Source: Eriocheir sinensis
Taxonomy: Eukaryota > Arthropoda > Malacostraca > Decapoda > Varunidae
DNA: 64,000 nt
Reading direction: 5' to 3'
Assembly: GCF_024679095.1 (NCBI RefSeq)
Contig: NC_066513.1
Coordinates: 6,268,825-6,332,824 of the forward strand
Shown here: positions 1-12,283 of the stretch, piece by piece
Numbering within the stretch: position 1 is the first letter of the stretch
Layout: every line of letters begins with the position of its first letter
Translations under genes and position numbers: made by a program
Notes under the pieces: model-generated
Database searches by the model: none
Told to the model about the DNA's origin: nothing
What the model saw: the letters and a program-made list of their open reading frames with translations, nothing else

Positions 1-297
1 TATTGACTCGTATGTCTTTATGTCTGGTTCACTCGTGGCTTTAGCGAACCAATTCATCAGCAATGGGAACGAACCCATATACACATAACAGATGTTGAAA
101 GATGTGCCAGCACCTGCGTTACCATTTGTGATCAAGGGAAAGCAGGTTTTTTGTTATGACTATATGGATTCGATGGAACGACTTTCTGAAACACGTCTTC
201 CATCCCGCGAAGATTTTTTCAATTCGCTTCAAGAAGCAGAACTTTCCGAAAGTGATTATAAATATGCTCAGAATGTTTGGAAAGTAGCTGGGTGTCA
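1..297 (+). pseudogene. Inverted duplicate of the PolB exonuclease region
   Basis: This segment is a near-identical reverse complement of 1,380-1,676 (position n matches 1,677 minus n). It encodes on the plus strand the same exonuclease-region peptide (KGKQVFCYDYMDSMERL and onward) that the minus-strand polymerase relic carries. The match stops sharply at 297, where the minus-strand polymerase palm coding begins. It is therefore a rearranged copy and not a separate gene. The left end is cut by the window, so the arm may be longer. Confidence 0.85.
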
Positions 298-2030
298 CAA
301 TACACTAGTTTCGCCCGATCCCCGTAATGAGCCTTCATGATATTGTAAAAGAAATCATATAGTCGCAGCTTGGACAGCTCTAGGATGTAGTAGCCAATGT
401 AGCTTGTACAACTACATGACCATCATTGAGGACTTTGGACCAGCTTCAAAAACTTTTCGCGGTTGGTGACAATATCTATGTCTTCACCATATTTGGCCGC
501 GTTCATCAGGAATCGACCAAAAATGCTGTTTGAAATACACTTGATTGCAGTTTTCTTGATAGGGCAAGTAGCACTTTTGCGGGCTTCTATGTTATCCTGA
601 ATGAAGTCCGCAAGTAAGTGCTTTTGCTTAAACATATAAATAGCATGCCCTTTTTAACAACCTGGCCTAGTTGAATAAGAAGTTTAAGGAGGGACAGAGC
701 AAACAGCATTTTCTCCTGAGCAGCATGTGTTCCAATCAGTTTTATGTTCTTACACGGTACTGGACGGTTTTCTTCTTCATACCATTCGTGTGCGGCTGAC
801 GATATATCTCTATTGATGATATTGTGTCTTCTGATGGTCAGTGGGAGGTCATCCGTTTTCTCAATGACTTCACGTGAGACAGCCTCAGTATCGCACATAA
901 TGAGGTATCCAATATCGCCATCGGTTGCTTGATTGACCTAGCCCCCCCCGCTCAAAAAACTGCATTTCTGTCTCATCTAGTTTTCTCATATCTCCACATG
1001 GTAACTTATCTTGCATTACAGTGGGATAAAGACTGTTGAAGTCAAGATATGAAAGGAAAGTGTTTCGATCATGTTTTGGATTAAACTGAGGGTTCGTGTA
1101 GAATAGATGTTATTGGTGCGTACAAAACGACGCACAACACTTGTGTAGCTCCCACTTACATTTGTTTGAATGCAATGATATATGTCTGGGCTACTAAGCA
1201 TCTCTAATTCCTGCTGTGTTTTTAACAGAAAAGAGTCATAGGCAAATCCCTACAGGCTAACATAATTTACAATATCCAACCTCCACTGGGTTTTCAAAAT
1301 ACCTCATCACTCTAGGAAGACATCACATAGAAAGCCAACATCCACTTTTACATAAAGCAACAAATAGTCCTTCAGGCTCTGACACCCAGCTACTTTCCAA
1401 ACATTCTGAGTATGTTTATAATCACTTTCGGAAAGTTCTGTTTCTTGAAGCGAATTGAAAAAATCTTCGCGGGATGGAAGACGTGTTTCAGAAAGTCGTT
1501 CCATCGAATCCATATAGTCATAACAAAAAACCTGCTTTCCCTTGATCAATAATGGTAACGCAGGTGCTGGCACATCTTTCAACATCTGTTATGTGTATAT
1601 GGGTTCGTTCCCATTGCTGATGAACTGGTTCGCTAAAGCCGCGAGTGAACCAGACATAAAGACATACGAGTCAATAAATCTCAAATCATTTATGATGACT
1701 TCATGGTATTTGTGAACCGAATGTTTTGGTCTTAGTTTGATTTTCAAGTCAGGTAACATTAATTCACGCGGGATTAACGACATGTCGTAATCCGCATTAT
1801 GTGCAATAAGAGTGAGCTGCAATTTGTGATTTTTCATTTGAAGGTTGCATCTATTACAATAAGCCCCTATGTAATTGTTTCCTGATTTTTCATGGTCATG
1901 ATGTTTTACTCCTTTACCTTTTAAAACCCGCATTTACAGAGAAGACAGTGAGTTTGTTCATTGTGACGTGCCGTATCTTCATCGGTCATATTGATTTTAT
2001 CGTAGCCTTTAGAAAATTTTAACTTCTTCC
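298..2030 (-). pseudogene. Polinton-type family B DNA polymerase relic
   Basis: Read on the minus strand, the blocks of a protein-primed family B DNA polymerase appear in the expected order. A Cys/His-rich region (THCLLC, then HHDHE and CNRCNLQ) lies near 1,840-1,960. Exo II (AHNADYDMSLI) is near 1,780 and Exo III (LKDYLLLYVKVDVGFL) near 1,330. Motif A (DFNSLYPTVM) is near 1,020-1,050, motif B (IKCISNSIFGR) near 500-550, and a thumb-like stretch (LELSKLRLYDFFYNIMKAHY) near 320-400. The family copies DNA from a protein primer in Polinton/Maverick elements and related viruses. Stops and frameshifts separate the blocks. The metal-binding motif C expected just after the thumb-like block is absent, because the sequence switches to the inverted duplicate at 297/298. 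No Polinton integrase, capsid or terminal repeat was seen, so a related viral insertion cannot be excluded. Confidence 0.8.
1380..1676 (-). repeat. Second arm of the 297-bp inverted repeat
   Basis: This is the parent arm of the inverted duplication and covers the Exo III part of the polymerase relic. The arms differ by only a few substitutions and are separated by about 1.08 kb. Confidence 0.85.
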
Positions 2031-2034
2031 AGGA

Positions 2035-3080
2035 GTGTGGGTTCAGCTAATGTAAGTTCGTTCTATATTCAAAACAGTGTGAGTTCAGCTAATGTAAGTT
2101 CGTTCTATATTCAAAACAGTATGAGTTCAGCTAATGTAAGTTCGTTCTTTATACAAAACAGTGTGAGTTCAGCTCATGTAAGTTCGTTCTATAATCAAAA
2201 CAGTGTGAGTTCAGCTAATGTAAGTTCGTTCTATATTCAAAACAGTGTGGGTTCAGCTAATGTAAGTTCGATCTATATTCAAAACAGTGTGAGTTCAGCT
2301 AATGAAAGTTCGTTCTATATACAAAACAGTGTGAGTTCATCTAATGTAAGTTCGTTCTATAATCAAAACAGTGTGAGTTCAGCTAATGTAAGTTCGTTCT
2401 ATATTCAAAACAGTGTGGGTTCAGCTAATGTAAGTTCGTTCTATATTCAAAACAGTGTGAGTTCAGCTAATGTAAGTTCGTTCTATATACAAAACAGTGT
2501 GAGTTCAACTAATGTAAGTTCGTTCTATATACAAAACAGTGTGAGTTCAGCTAATGTAAGTTCGTTCTATATACAAAACAGTGTGAGTTCAGCTAATGTA
2601 AGTTCGTTCTATAATCAAAACAGTGTGAGTTCAGCTAATGTAAGTTCGTTCTATATACAAAACAGTGTGAGTTCAGCTAATGTAAGTTCGTTCTATATAC
2701 AAATCAGTGTGGGTTCAGCTAATGTAAGTTCGTTCTATATTCAAAACAGTGTGAGTTCAGCTAATGTAAGTTCGTTCTATATACAAAACAGTGTGGGTTC
2801 ATCTAATGTAAGCTCGTTCTATATTGAAAATAGTGTGAGTTCAGCTAATGTAAGTTCATTCTATATACAAAACAGTGTGAGTTCAGCTAATGTAAGTTCA
2901 TTCTATATACAAAACAGTGTGAGTTCAGCTAATGTAAGTTCATTCTATATACAAAACAGTGTGAGTTCAGCTAATGTAAGTTCATTCTATATACAAAACA
3001 GTGTGAGTTCAGCTAATGTAAGTTCGTTCTATATTCAAAGCAGTGTGAGTTCTTTCAGTATGACTTCCTTCTATATATAA
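2035..3080 (+). repeat. 42-bp minisatellite, about 24.7 units, open in one frame
   Basis: Tandem units of 42 bp (core GTTCAGCTAATGTAAG, then TTCGTTCTATAT) run without spacers. Because 42 is a multiple of three, the frame from 2,037 stays open for 347 codons and gives the 14-residue repeat SSANVSSFYIQNSV. Variants are scattered (G for S at position 1, N for I at position 10), and the last units are the most diverged. Adjacent units late in the array share the variant TTCATTC, which suggests local unit duplication. I see no promoter, signal peptide or non-repeat domain, so coding status is unproven. The array abuts the upstream coding end of the polymerase relic. Confidence 0.9.
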
Positions 3081-3239
3081 AACGTGCTCTTATTGACATC
3101 AGGAATAAGGGGTGGCGCGTGTGAGGGTACGCGGCGCGGGCTGTAGTATATTACCTGGCGATCCGAAGGCAATGATTGGAGGTATTGCCGGGAGGTGAAC
3201 ACCTGGGGGGATATAGACGGCCTGTTGATAAGGGTGCTG

Positions 3240-3500
3240 GTGGTGGTGATGGTGTTGGTGGTAGTGGTAGTACTTTTATATGGAACCGCAGCCTTAGTCG
3301 TAGTAGAAGTATAAGAAGTATCAGTATCAGTAGTAGTAGTAGTAGTAGTAGTAATAGTCGTAGTAGTAGTAGTAGTTGTAGTAGTAGCAGTAGTAGTAGC
3401 AGCAACATTAATAGAAGTAGCAGGAATGGTAGTAGTAACTAGAAGGAGGAGGAATTGCAGTAGTAGTAGTAGTAGTAGTAGTAGTAGTTGTAGCAGGGGC
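3240..3500 (+). repeat. (GTA)n-rich microsatellite tract
   Basis: Imperfect runs of GTA/AGT triplets with short interruptions. Long serine- or leucine-rich reading frames here are products of the triplet repeat. Confidence 0.9.
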
Positions 3501-4100
3501 CGTAACAATAATATACATTTAGCCGATAACATAATATATATAATGATAATTCGAGACCCCAAAATAAAAATAAAAATAAAGGTTAAATTATAATATTACC
3601 TCTAGCGTTACATGAGTGTCTTTTAAACTTTCATCTTTAATACCTCTCGCTGGTGACGTAGATAGCAAGCTTGAAGAGACATAGACAAAACAAATAAATA
3701 AACACGTCGTAATAAGCTTGAAAAAGTAGACGAACAGCAAATAAGAAAAACAAACAAGTGGAAAAAGAAATAAAAAATTACATATACAGAAATAAATACA
3801 ACGAAACGCACTGTAATAAAAAACGGAAAATTACAATGAATACAACCTTACCATGCTTGACAGAGACATAGACATCCGAGAAATAATAATAAAAAAACGA
3901 ATATAAAAATAATCAAGTAATGTCATATAGCAAAAAAATAATGCAGTGAAACTCAACACATCGAAGACGGAAAATTACACTGAATACAACCTTACCATGT
4001 TTGAAAGAGACAGACAACCGAGAAATTAGAAGACCCCCTTGGTCCTGTCTTTTTTTTCCAGAGCTTACCGCAGATTTCTCAAGAATCAGAGGGGAATGGA
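3501..4100. other. AT-rich spacer with an imperfect tandem duplication
   Basis: No coding or RNA signature was recognised. The phrase GAATACAACCTTACCATG with following GAGACA recurs near 3,838-3,870 and 3,980-4,015, so a segment of roughly 140 bp is imperfectly duplicated. Confidence 0.5.
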
Positions 4101-4180
4101 ACACACACACCCACACACACACACACACACACGTACACACACACAGGCACACACACACCCACACCCACACACACACATGA
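4101..4180 (+). repeat. (CA)n microsatellite
   Basis: CACA tract with a few interruptions, about 70 bp upstream of the truncated start of the CR1-like LINE. Confidence 0.9.
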
Positions 4181-4251
4181 TCCTTTTTCACTTTATGCCT
4201 TTTCCACCTTCTCTTCCGTACCACTTTCCCTCTCACATTGTTTTACATTGT

Positions 4252-6239
4252 TTTACAGGTTAAAGAAAGAACAAAGCACGCCCGAAAACATTAGACTTTA
4301 TAATGATGCCAGGCGACGAGTAAAAAGACTAGTAGGTCAGGCAAAGCGTAGATACGAAGAAAATATTGCAGCCAACTGTAAAAATAATCCGAAATCTTTC
4401 TTCAGTTACATAAACAACAGAAAGGCGATCAAAAGTGGTATTGGACCTTTAACAAACAGCGACGGTGCACTAGTGACTGACAGCCAACACATTGCAAACC
4501 TCTTAAACAATTACTTTTCCTCGGTGTTTAATACTAACAGTCTTCCTCTCGCTACCACCAACACCAGTACTATTGTAAATCTCGAGCATGCATTGCCTAA
4601 TTTTGAAATAACAACCGATGAAGTCCTTAAAGCTCTCCATTCACTTAAAACAAATAAAAGTCCTGGACCTGACAAAGTATATCCAACTCTGCTGAAAGAA
4701 ACAAAGAGCGAAATACTCTCCTCCCTCACAACCGTATTCAATATGTCCTTGCGACAAGGCATCGTCCCTTCAGATTGGAAAAAGGCTAACGTGACACCGA
4801 TTTTCAAGAAAGGAGACATAAAAGTACCAGGTAATTACAGGCCCATTAGTCTAACTTCGGTTGTAGGTAAGCTACTTGAGGGCATAATTAGAGACAAAAT
4901 TGTGAATTACCTTGAAAGCCACTCATTGATTGGGGACTCACAACATGGCTTCCGAAACAAAAGATCCTGCCTATCAAACCTATTAACCTTTTATAACGAC
5001 CTCTTCACTGTTTATGACGTAACCAAATCACTGGACGTAGTCTATCTTGATTTCCAGAAAGCGTTTGATAAAGTCCCGCATCATAAATTACTTTACAAAT
5101 TAAAGCAAATAGGTATTGACGGTCAAGTAAACCAATGGATCGCGAATTGGTTGAGCAACAGACAACAAAGAGTAGTGATCGACGGATTTAACTCAGAGGC
5201 GCCTGTCACTAGTGGCGTCCCTCAGGGCTCGGTCCTGGCCCAGTGTTCTTCATTATTTACATCAACGACGTGGATGTTGGACTCAATAACCGCATTAGTA
5301 AATTTGCAGACGACACAAAGATTGGCAACTCGGTTCTCACTGACGAAGACAGGCAAAGCCTCCAAGAGGATTTGCACAAAATTTCAGCTTGGTCGGATAG
5401 ATGGGAGATGCCCTTTAACGTAGACAAGTGCCAGGTCCTTCAAGTTGGAACGAGGAATAAGAAGTTCGAATACGAAATGCGCGGCGTTAAACTCAAAAGC
5501 GTTCAATGCGTCAAAGACTTGGGGGTCAAAATCGCGTCAAACCTCAAATTCTCACAGCAATGCATCGATGCAGCAAATAAAGCGAACAGAATGTTGGGCT
5601 TCATTAAAAGAAACTTTGTATTCAAGAATAAAGATGTAATACTCCCGCTCTACAACAGTTTAGTCAGACCCCACTTGGAATATGCGGTACAGTTTGGTCT
5701 CCCCACCATGCAAAGGATATTGCTAAATTAGAAGGTGTTCAGCGTCGGGCAACGAAAATGATCCCTTCCTTGGGCAACAAATCCTACGAAGAAAGGCTTT
5801 CTACCCTTAACATGTTCTCTCTTGAGAAACGTCGCCTATGAGGAAAACTGATCGAATGTTTTAAAATACTTAATGGTTTCACGAATGTAGACAGATCAAC
5901 ATTGTTTATGATCGATGACACTTTGCGCACGAGGAACAATGGCGTAAAACTCAGATGTAGACAAGTAAATTCAGACTGCACCAAATTTTTCTTCACCAAC
6001 GTTGTAGTGCGAGAATGGAATAAGCTTCCACCGTCAGTGGTCCAGTGTAACACGATTGACTCCTTCAAAAATAAGCTCGACCGTCACTTCCTTCAACTTA
6101 ATATCAACTAGAGTAGAAATGCAACGTTTTGGAGTCTTCTGATTAATGTAAAATCACTTAGGTTTAAGGACAGACCACCAAGTCTGGACCATGGGGTCTG
6201 TGTGGTCTGATTTTCTATGTAAATCTATGTCTATGTAAA
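4252..6239 (+). mobile_element. CR1-like LINE copy 1, 5'-truncated, dead
   Basis: The element encodes the reverse transcriptase part of a non-LTR retrotransposon ORF2. RT blocks are visible: KSPGPDKVYPTLLK, NYRPISLTS, VYLDFQKAFDKVPHHKLL, SGVPQGSV and the catalytic FADDTKI, then the C-terminal domain ending DRHFLQLNIN near 6,108. The endonuclease is missing, so the copy is 5'-truncated. Compared with the copy at 44,451-47,305 it has lost a W codon and one base around 5,200-5,240 and one base near 5,694, and it has a stop near 5,840. The 3' UTR ends in short repeats of TCTATGTAAA. The family assignment rests on the esterase-type ORF1 of the related copy near 55 kb. Confidence 0.9.
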
Positions 6240-6388
6240 TCTCCCTTCCCTTCGCTGGCTCACTGAGGTATTTCTGGGTTGCCTTCGTTTTTGAGCGCTA
6301 TCTTGATCTAGGGAAAAAAGGTAAACTCGATGCGGGAACGTCTAAGGTCATATAGCACCGAAGGGCAGGCAGGAAATATAAAGAAATG

Positions 6389-6690
<302 letters not shown>

Positions 6691-6793
6691 ATAATGATAC
6701 AATACACCTTGCAAAAACTTACATAATTTATCGAGTCTTACGTTCAATGGCGATTTTTTATTTTATTTTCGGTATCATAATAATTCTTCATTG

Positions 6794-6799
<6 letters not shown>

Positions 6800-6832
<33 letters not shown>

Positions 6833-7080
6833 ATAATAATAATAATAAACGGTTTATTTCATGAAGTACCAGGCAGCCCTAGAGCTGAAAATATACATCA
6901 ATGGAAGATGAAATGAAATGAATGAGACAAATGAACAAAGTAGTATGATCGAAAATAAAAAGGAAAATAGAAATAACAATAATAGCAATAATCATAGTAA
7001 AGATAATAATAATAATCACGATAATAATAATGATAATAATAATAGTAATCATAATAATAATAATAATAATCATAATAACA
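6800..7080. repeat. (GT)n plus AAT-rich tract at the LINE tail
   Basis: A GT run (6,800-6,828) is followed by AAT-type repeats and scattered ATA/ATC triplets. The tract sits directly at the 3' end of the minus-strand LINE and probably derives from its A/T-rich tail. Confidence 0.75.
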
Positions 7081-7089
7081 ACAACAATA

Positions 7090-9540
7090 AGTCCTAATGA
7101 AAAATATTTACAAAACATACAAATTGTGCTGTTCTTAGTTTGCATTGTTGATATATTTGACCATCACGGGCACTGCGCTGTTCTTATAGCGGTCAGTCCG
7201 TGCCCGTATCGGGGCAATAATGTTGTGGTGTCGCACTGATTGCTGAGGGCGGTTCACTGCGGGTGGGAGGATGTGTCTGTGTCTGGGCTGGTTGAGAAGC
7301 TTGGTTGCGAACCGGTGTAGTAGGGTCTCGTGACGGTGTTGTAGGCTGGTGAGATGGAGGAGTCGAGGGCGTCCTGATAGCTGGTGTAGTGAGGGCCCAG
7401 GATGATTTTGCAGGCTCGCTTCTGGACGCGTTCAAGTTGGCGGCGCTGCGTGATGTTGATGGAGGAAGACCACGCTGGGGACGCGTATGTCAGTTTGGGG
7501 AGGATGAACGAGGAGTACACGCTCGCCAGCGCACACTCAGGGGCCCCCAGCGTTTTGAGTCTCCTCAGCAGGTACAGTTTATAGGTGGCAGATCTGGTGA
7601 GCTGGGAGACGTGCTCCTTCCATGTGAGTTTGTTGTCCAGGGTGACTCCAAGTAGTTTTGCTGATGGAACTACCCGGAGGGGTCGTTGATGGACACCACA
7701 GGGGGGCAACAGGGGCAGAGGAGGTGTTGATGTGTAGGAGTGTAGTTTTGGTGTCGTTGATGGTGACCATGTTTTGTGTTGTCCATGTGTGTAGGTTGTG
7801 TAGTGTTTCCTGGAGGTGGAATAATCTGCTGCTGTTGTCAACTGTTACTCCCACTGTGGTGTCGTCCACGTACTTCCAGCGGTGGGGTGTGGGTCAGGGC
7901 GTCATTAATTAGGATAAGGAAGCACAAAGGGCCCATTTTGGACCCCTGAGGTACCCTGCAAGTAAGGTGTAGAGGAGGAGGCCACTCCTGAAATCTCACC
8001 ACCTGTTTACGCTGGTGCAGGAAATCAGCCAGCCAGGAGACCAGGTTAGGGTGAAGCCCTAGGTTTATTGCTTTGTTGATGACTGTGGTGTGGTGAACTA
8101 GGTCAAAGCTCGGAGCTTTCGAAATCAATAAAAGCGAGAGAAACTGATGTTTTGCGTTTTTCAAGATTTCTGAAGGCAAAGTCGATGAGGCTGATTAGGC
8201 AGTATGTGGTGGATGTTGTGGGTCTATGAGGGGAGCAAGATGAGTGTAAGTCCACTTGAAAATGAAGGCTTCACACAGGAGGCTGGGAATGGGGTGATAG
8301 AAATAGGCCTCAAGTCACTCGGTGATTGAGGTGTTTTCCAGTCAGCAGGACACTGACTTTGACGGAAGGAAGCGTTAAAAATAGAGGCGAGGGCCTGGTA
8401 CAGTTTGATGGGGAGATCAGTGGGCGTGGTGGACCGCTTTGTTTTAAGTTGTCTTAGTGACCTGGCGACCTCATAGGCCTCAACCGTGGGGAGTGGTGAT
8501 GGGCTGGGAGTGAGGTCAGGTCCAGGCTGGGGAGGGACTGACAGATGGCCGAGAAGTGGAGATTGATGGCGGCTGCTTCAGGTGGCGGAGGTGAGATACG
8601 CCCGGGATGGAGGTGTTGTTGAGGCCACACAAGGAAAACCATTTCCCAATGTTAGCTTTGTGGATCTTTGGGTAGTATGTGGCCTTGGCTCGTTTGATTT
8701 CCCGGATAACTTAGAGTGTAGGGTTGGTGTGGAAGGCGTCATTTCTCTGTTCAATGAGACGTTTTATTCTGGGTGTAATCCACGGGTGTCTGAAGGTGCG
8801 TCTTGATTTGCTGCGGTAATTGTGCTGGTGTAGTTGCTCCATTTTTGGTGTACGTCATCCACTGTAAGGACTTCAACCCAGCGGTGGCGTGTTATCCATT
8901 GGCCGAACGCGCGGATGGCTGAGTCCGTAACAGGCCTGTAGGTCTTGCTGCTGGGGGTTTTTTTTGGATGTGGTAGGTGCAGGTGTCCAAAGAACTGACA
9001 GGTGTGTGCTGCGTCCCATGGGAGGGCTTAGGGGAAGGTAGTGGAAGTGAGGTCAGTGAGGATTAAATCCAGTGTGTTTGCCGTGTGTGGGGAAATTTAC
9101 TACTTGTGAGATGTAGCTGGTCCTCAATATCACTGGTGTGGAGTTGATTGAAGTCACCGCAAACAACTACTTTTGCAGAGGAAGAGTGCTGGTCCATTTC
9201 TTCGATGATGTGGTTGATCAAAAGGGGTGTGGAGGCGGCGCGGGGAGGTAGTAGACCAGACAGATTAGTACCGAGGTGAGAGCCTGACCCAGAGGGTTTC
9301 CACACCCCGGTGTCTCAACGGGAGTAGGGCCTCGTTTACCTCTTCTCAGACGATGGAAGAGCTGGAAATCAGTGATGTTAAAGAGCTCGGGTACTATCTG
9401 CCACGCCTCTGTGATGGCCACAACGTCAGCGCTGGTGGATTTGATGGTGGTGATGACTTCGTCTAGCTTGTTGTTGAGGGAGGTAACTTGTACCACTGGC
9501 GAGGCACTTCGATGTGTTTGTAGTCCTTGGCATGCTTGCC
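7090..9540 (-). mobile_element. Second LINE type (L2/Crack/Nimb-like), degraded
   Basis: On the minus strand an endonuclease region (AITEAW near 9,400, CGDFN near 9,150) precedes a reverse transcriptase. The RT shows AFDLVHHTTV near 8,100, a VPQG block near 7,950 and a catalytic YVDD near 7,870. The C-terminal part follows (KLLGVTLDNKLTWKEHV, then LPKLTYASPAWS) at about 7,450-7,650. The VPQGSKMGPL wording and YVDD differ from the FADD-type elements elsewhere in the window. Several frameshifts break the frame, the N-terminal endonuclease is missing, and the 3' UTR runs into an ATT-rich tail near 7,080. Clade placement is from general resemblance only. Confidence 0.8.
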
Positions 9541-9746
9541 AAGGTGTGTGTGTGTGTGTGCGTGTGCGTGTGTGTGTATATATGCGTCTGCGTGTGTGCG
9601 CATGCATGTGTGTTCCTCAGGTCAGTCCTTAATGACCTGAGGTTTATTGTAATGACTTGAATCATTAAGACTCCAATAGACGTGTCCTCAGATACATGGA
9701 GATGTCATCGATCCATTTTTTCCGCGATTTTATCTCATATGGCCAG

Positions 9747-9793
<47 letters not shown>

Positions 9794-9800
9794 CGCGCCT
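9541..9800 (+). repeat. (GT)n microsatellites
   Basis: Two GT/TG tracts (about 9,543-9,610 and 9,750-9,791) frame the 5' edge of the minus-strand LINE. Nothing else was recognised between them. Confidence 0.9.
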
Positions 9801-9944
9801 ATGGGAAGAGGGAGGGAAAGAAAGATAAGACGCCGGGAACAGGTGCGCGGGACATATTCCAGCCTGGTCATTAACCTAATGTCTTTAACCTTTTCCGTGA
9901 TTATAATCTTGTGGTCATCCGAGCCCGCGATCTTATCTTAACCC

Positions 9945-10185
9945 TTCAAGTACCCTCTCTTCCGTCACCCCCCCTCCCCGCTGGGCACCCCCACTCCCGT
10001 CACTCCCGCTTCCATACACTAGCCCGAGAGGGGGGTGAGGGGGGGGGAAGGTGAAGGATGTGTGTGTGTGTGGGGGGGGGGGGGTCCAGCTACCCTCTCT
10101 TCCGTCACCCCCCCCGCTGACCCCCCCAACCCCCACTTCCGTCACCCTCCCACTGAGGTTACCCCCACTTCCGTACATTTGTTAC
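9945..10185 (+). repeat. C/G-homopolymer-rich imperfect duplication
   Basis: The phrase TACCCTCTCTTCCGTCACCC occurs twice (about 9,951 and 10,091), and the CACTTCCGT theme recurs several times around runs of C and G. It looks like a decayed minisatellite. Confidence 0.7.
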
Positions 10186-10189
10186 TTCT

Positions 10190-10485
10190 GAGATGCAGGG
10201 GTCCCATAGGCTCAGCCCTGCACTTGTCACTAACAGCAGGCTTGCCTGATATGGTTGCATCGGGGAAGCCTGCCGCCCAGTTGGACCCCCCAACAAGACT
10301 GGATTAGACCCAAGGCTCACGCCATGACCCCAGCCTCTACTTTTTTATTTGTATTTGGTGAAGACGTGCTTTTTTGGTGGGGGAGAGGATGCAAACCCCT
10401 CCCCTGAACCAGCCCAGGTTAGGGGCTGGTCTTAAGCAGGGACATAAGACCCCTGCAAGGGTAAATCCCCCAGGTAACCCAAAGG
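10190..10485 (-). mobile_element. RTE-type LINE 5' region fragment
   Basis: The reverse complement aligns over nearly 300 bp with 48,045-48,345, the leader region of the RTE LINE. Shared landmarks are GGGTAACC/GGGTTACC at the start, GGCGTGAGCCT in the middle and GGGACCCCTGCA near the end. Only the 5' part is present. That is unusual, since LINE copies normally lose the 5' end. Confidence 0.75.
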
Positions 10486-10949
10486 TGAAGACTACACTGT
10501 CCAAACGTGGGGTAATGATGTCAACGGTTAGTGTATACAAATGTAGCTGTTCCATTAGCAGAGGGGAAGGGGGCATATATTAGCATGTCGGAAGTTTTCA
10601 AAAGTATGTAAGACTACAGGCATGAATGTCAATGTAGGAAAAAATAAAAAAAGATGTTAGAACAGAAAGAAAACTAATTTTGGCATTGACATAATATGGT
10701 ATAGCTCTTGAAGTAGTGAAGTTTAGAAATCTGGAAGTCATGTTTATATAGGTGATTTTCAGTATAGAATAGCTGAAGAAAAGGAAGTTACTATGCAAGG
10801 AAAATACTGATTAATTGAATAATGGCAAGGGTGATGCAGTAATGAAACCATGGAGTCATAGCACCTACCCTAATGCATGCAAGGGAAATACTTGTTTGAT
10901 ATTAACCCATACAGTGTCGACTTTGGGTAGACAAATGGGTCGTGTCAGG
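10486..10949. other. AT-rich intergenic or intronic DNA
   Basis: I see no coding, RNA or repeat signature. Confidence 0.4.
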
Positions 10950-11075
10950 TTGCATTTTTTCTTTTCTTTCTTACATGTCCACCTATCGCCCCGGTAGGCT
11001 TTTTTCAGGGGCTTGGTGGTCTGCCCAAGCCCGGCATGGTGCAGGCCATTTTTTTTTTATAGTGGCGCCATTTAT
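10950..11075 (-). mobile_element. SINE body fragment
   Basis: On the minus strand GGCGCCACTATA, an A-rich stretch, GGGCAGACCACCA, AAAAAGCCTACCGG and an A/G-rich tail match in order the body of the tRNA-derived SINE at 20,321-20,690. The tRNA-like head is missing. Confidence 0.7.
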
Positions 11076-11484
11076 GCTGTTATGCTATTTTTACATACTT
11101 CATGTATACAGTAAATGTGATAAATACATATTTCTTTACATAACAAATGCTACATATAAATATATGGAAAAAAACGTAACATAGATTGGTTGGATGTTCA
11201 ATCGCAACAGTGGACGGAGCAAGGCGGAGTTTACACCGCCGCAAAGCTGAAATAAACACTTTGCTGTCTCTAATCACCTGTTCTCATTCCAGATTATTTT
11301 GAAGTCTAATATCTATATTCGTAGGCTTTACTCATTATATTTTCAAGTAGTAAAACCGTATATGGAAAATAGGAAAAAAGCACCAGTAAAATATACTTGA
11401 AATTTTGCAACAAAATTACACCTACATGAATTTTCTCAATAACTATGCATATGTATGAAAAACATTGCCTTTGTATGAGTTTCC
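11076..11484. other. Unassigned AT-rich stretch
   Basis: No gene, RNA or recognisable repeat was found. Confidence 0.4.
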
Positions 11485-12283
11485 AGTATCTGCGAGGCAC
11501 TTAGGCTGCCAGGATTGGCAGTGGTGCTCTGGTTTTGGGGGGAGGGGGGTGGGGGGCATATTGTTACGGGGATAAGTAAAATTTTAGAAGTGTATCTACC
11601 TCGCACTGCCAGACGAAACTTTTTTTTTTTTCGGTGTGTTATGAAATAATCTGCTAACTGATTTTGTCACAAAACATTAGATGATTGACTTTTTAATGCC
11701 TGTTGTACACCTGCCAATGCCTGCTGCCGCAGATGCAAAATAGCTTGCAGAGAGAGGTTCAACTTTCTTAACTATTTCTATAGTTCTCTCACTGCTCACA
11801 AATATCAAGTGGATAAACTAGAATAAAACCAGGCAAATAATGTTGTTCCTACTGTGTATTCCCCCAATGCACATGCGTGGTGAACAGCAGAGCGACTTAC
11901 TTCTGCGAGGAGGTATTTCTCGCAACACCTCTGCCGCTGTGTCAGTATCGACACTCACAAACACTTGGCTAATGTCCACTACACTTACGTCCTGGATTGA
12001 TGCATAAGACTTTCTTGTGGTGTAAATACGTTCTTCATTTGAATGGGAACCACAAGGAGGAAAATATTTCATCAGGTGGGCTGAAAAAGACTACAGTAAC
12101 CAAAGGATGGGACAGCAGATAAAGGGAGGAGGGTGAGGTGGCTAGCAGACGCTGTTGTAGGTACTGGGCACAGTTGGTTTAAAAACCATTCTCGGTCGGT
12201 CCCCATGGATTTCTGACCCTCTGACCTTGTCCGTTATATCCAAAATCCGTTATAATCGGGTCTGTTATATCAAGGGTTTACTG
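11485..12283 (+). mobile_element. Pogo/Tigger-like non-autonomous element, 3' part
   Basis: The segment is collinear with the copy at 28,748-29,864 and ends with the same terminus (CAAGGGTTTACTG) followed by TA. The CAGT-type terminus and TA target are typical of pogo/Tigger elements of the Tc1/mariner superfamily. The left terminus is not found here. No transposase is encoded. Confidence 0.75.

Noticed and set aside
2035..3080. CRISPR-like regular repeat array
   Set aside because: Units are contiguous with no unique spacers, and the context is a eukaryotic genome. It is a minisatellite.
3071..3562. Leu/Ser/Thr-rich proteins on both strands
   Set aside because: They arise from GTA triplet repeats and have no other content.
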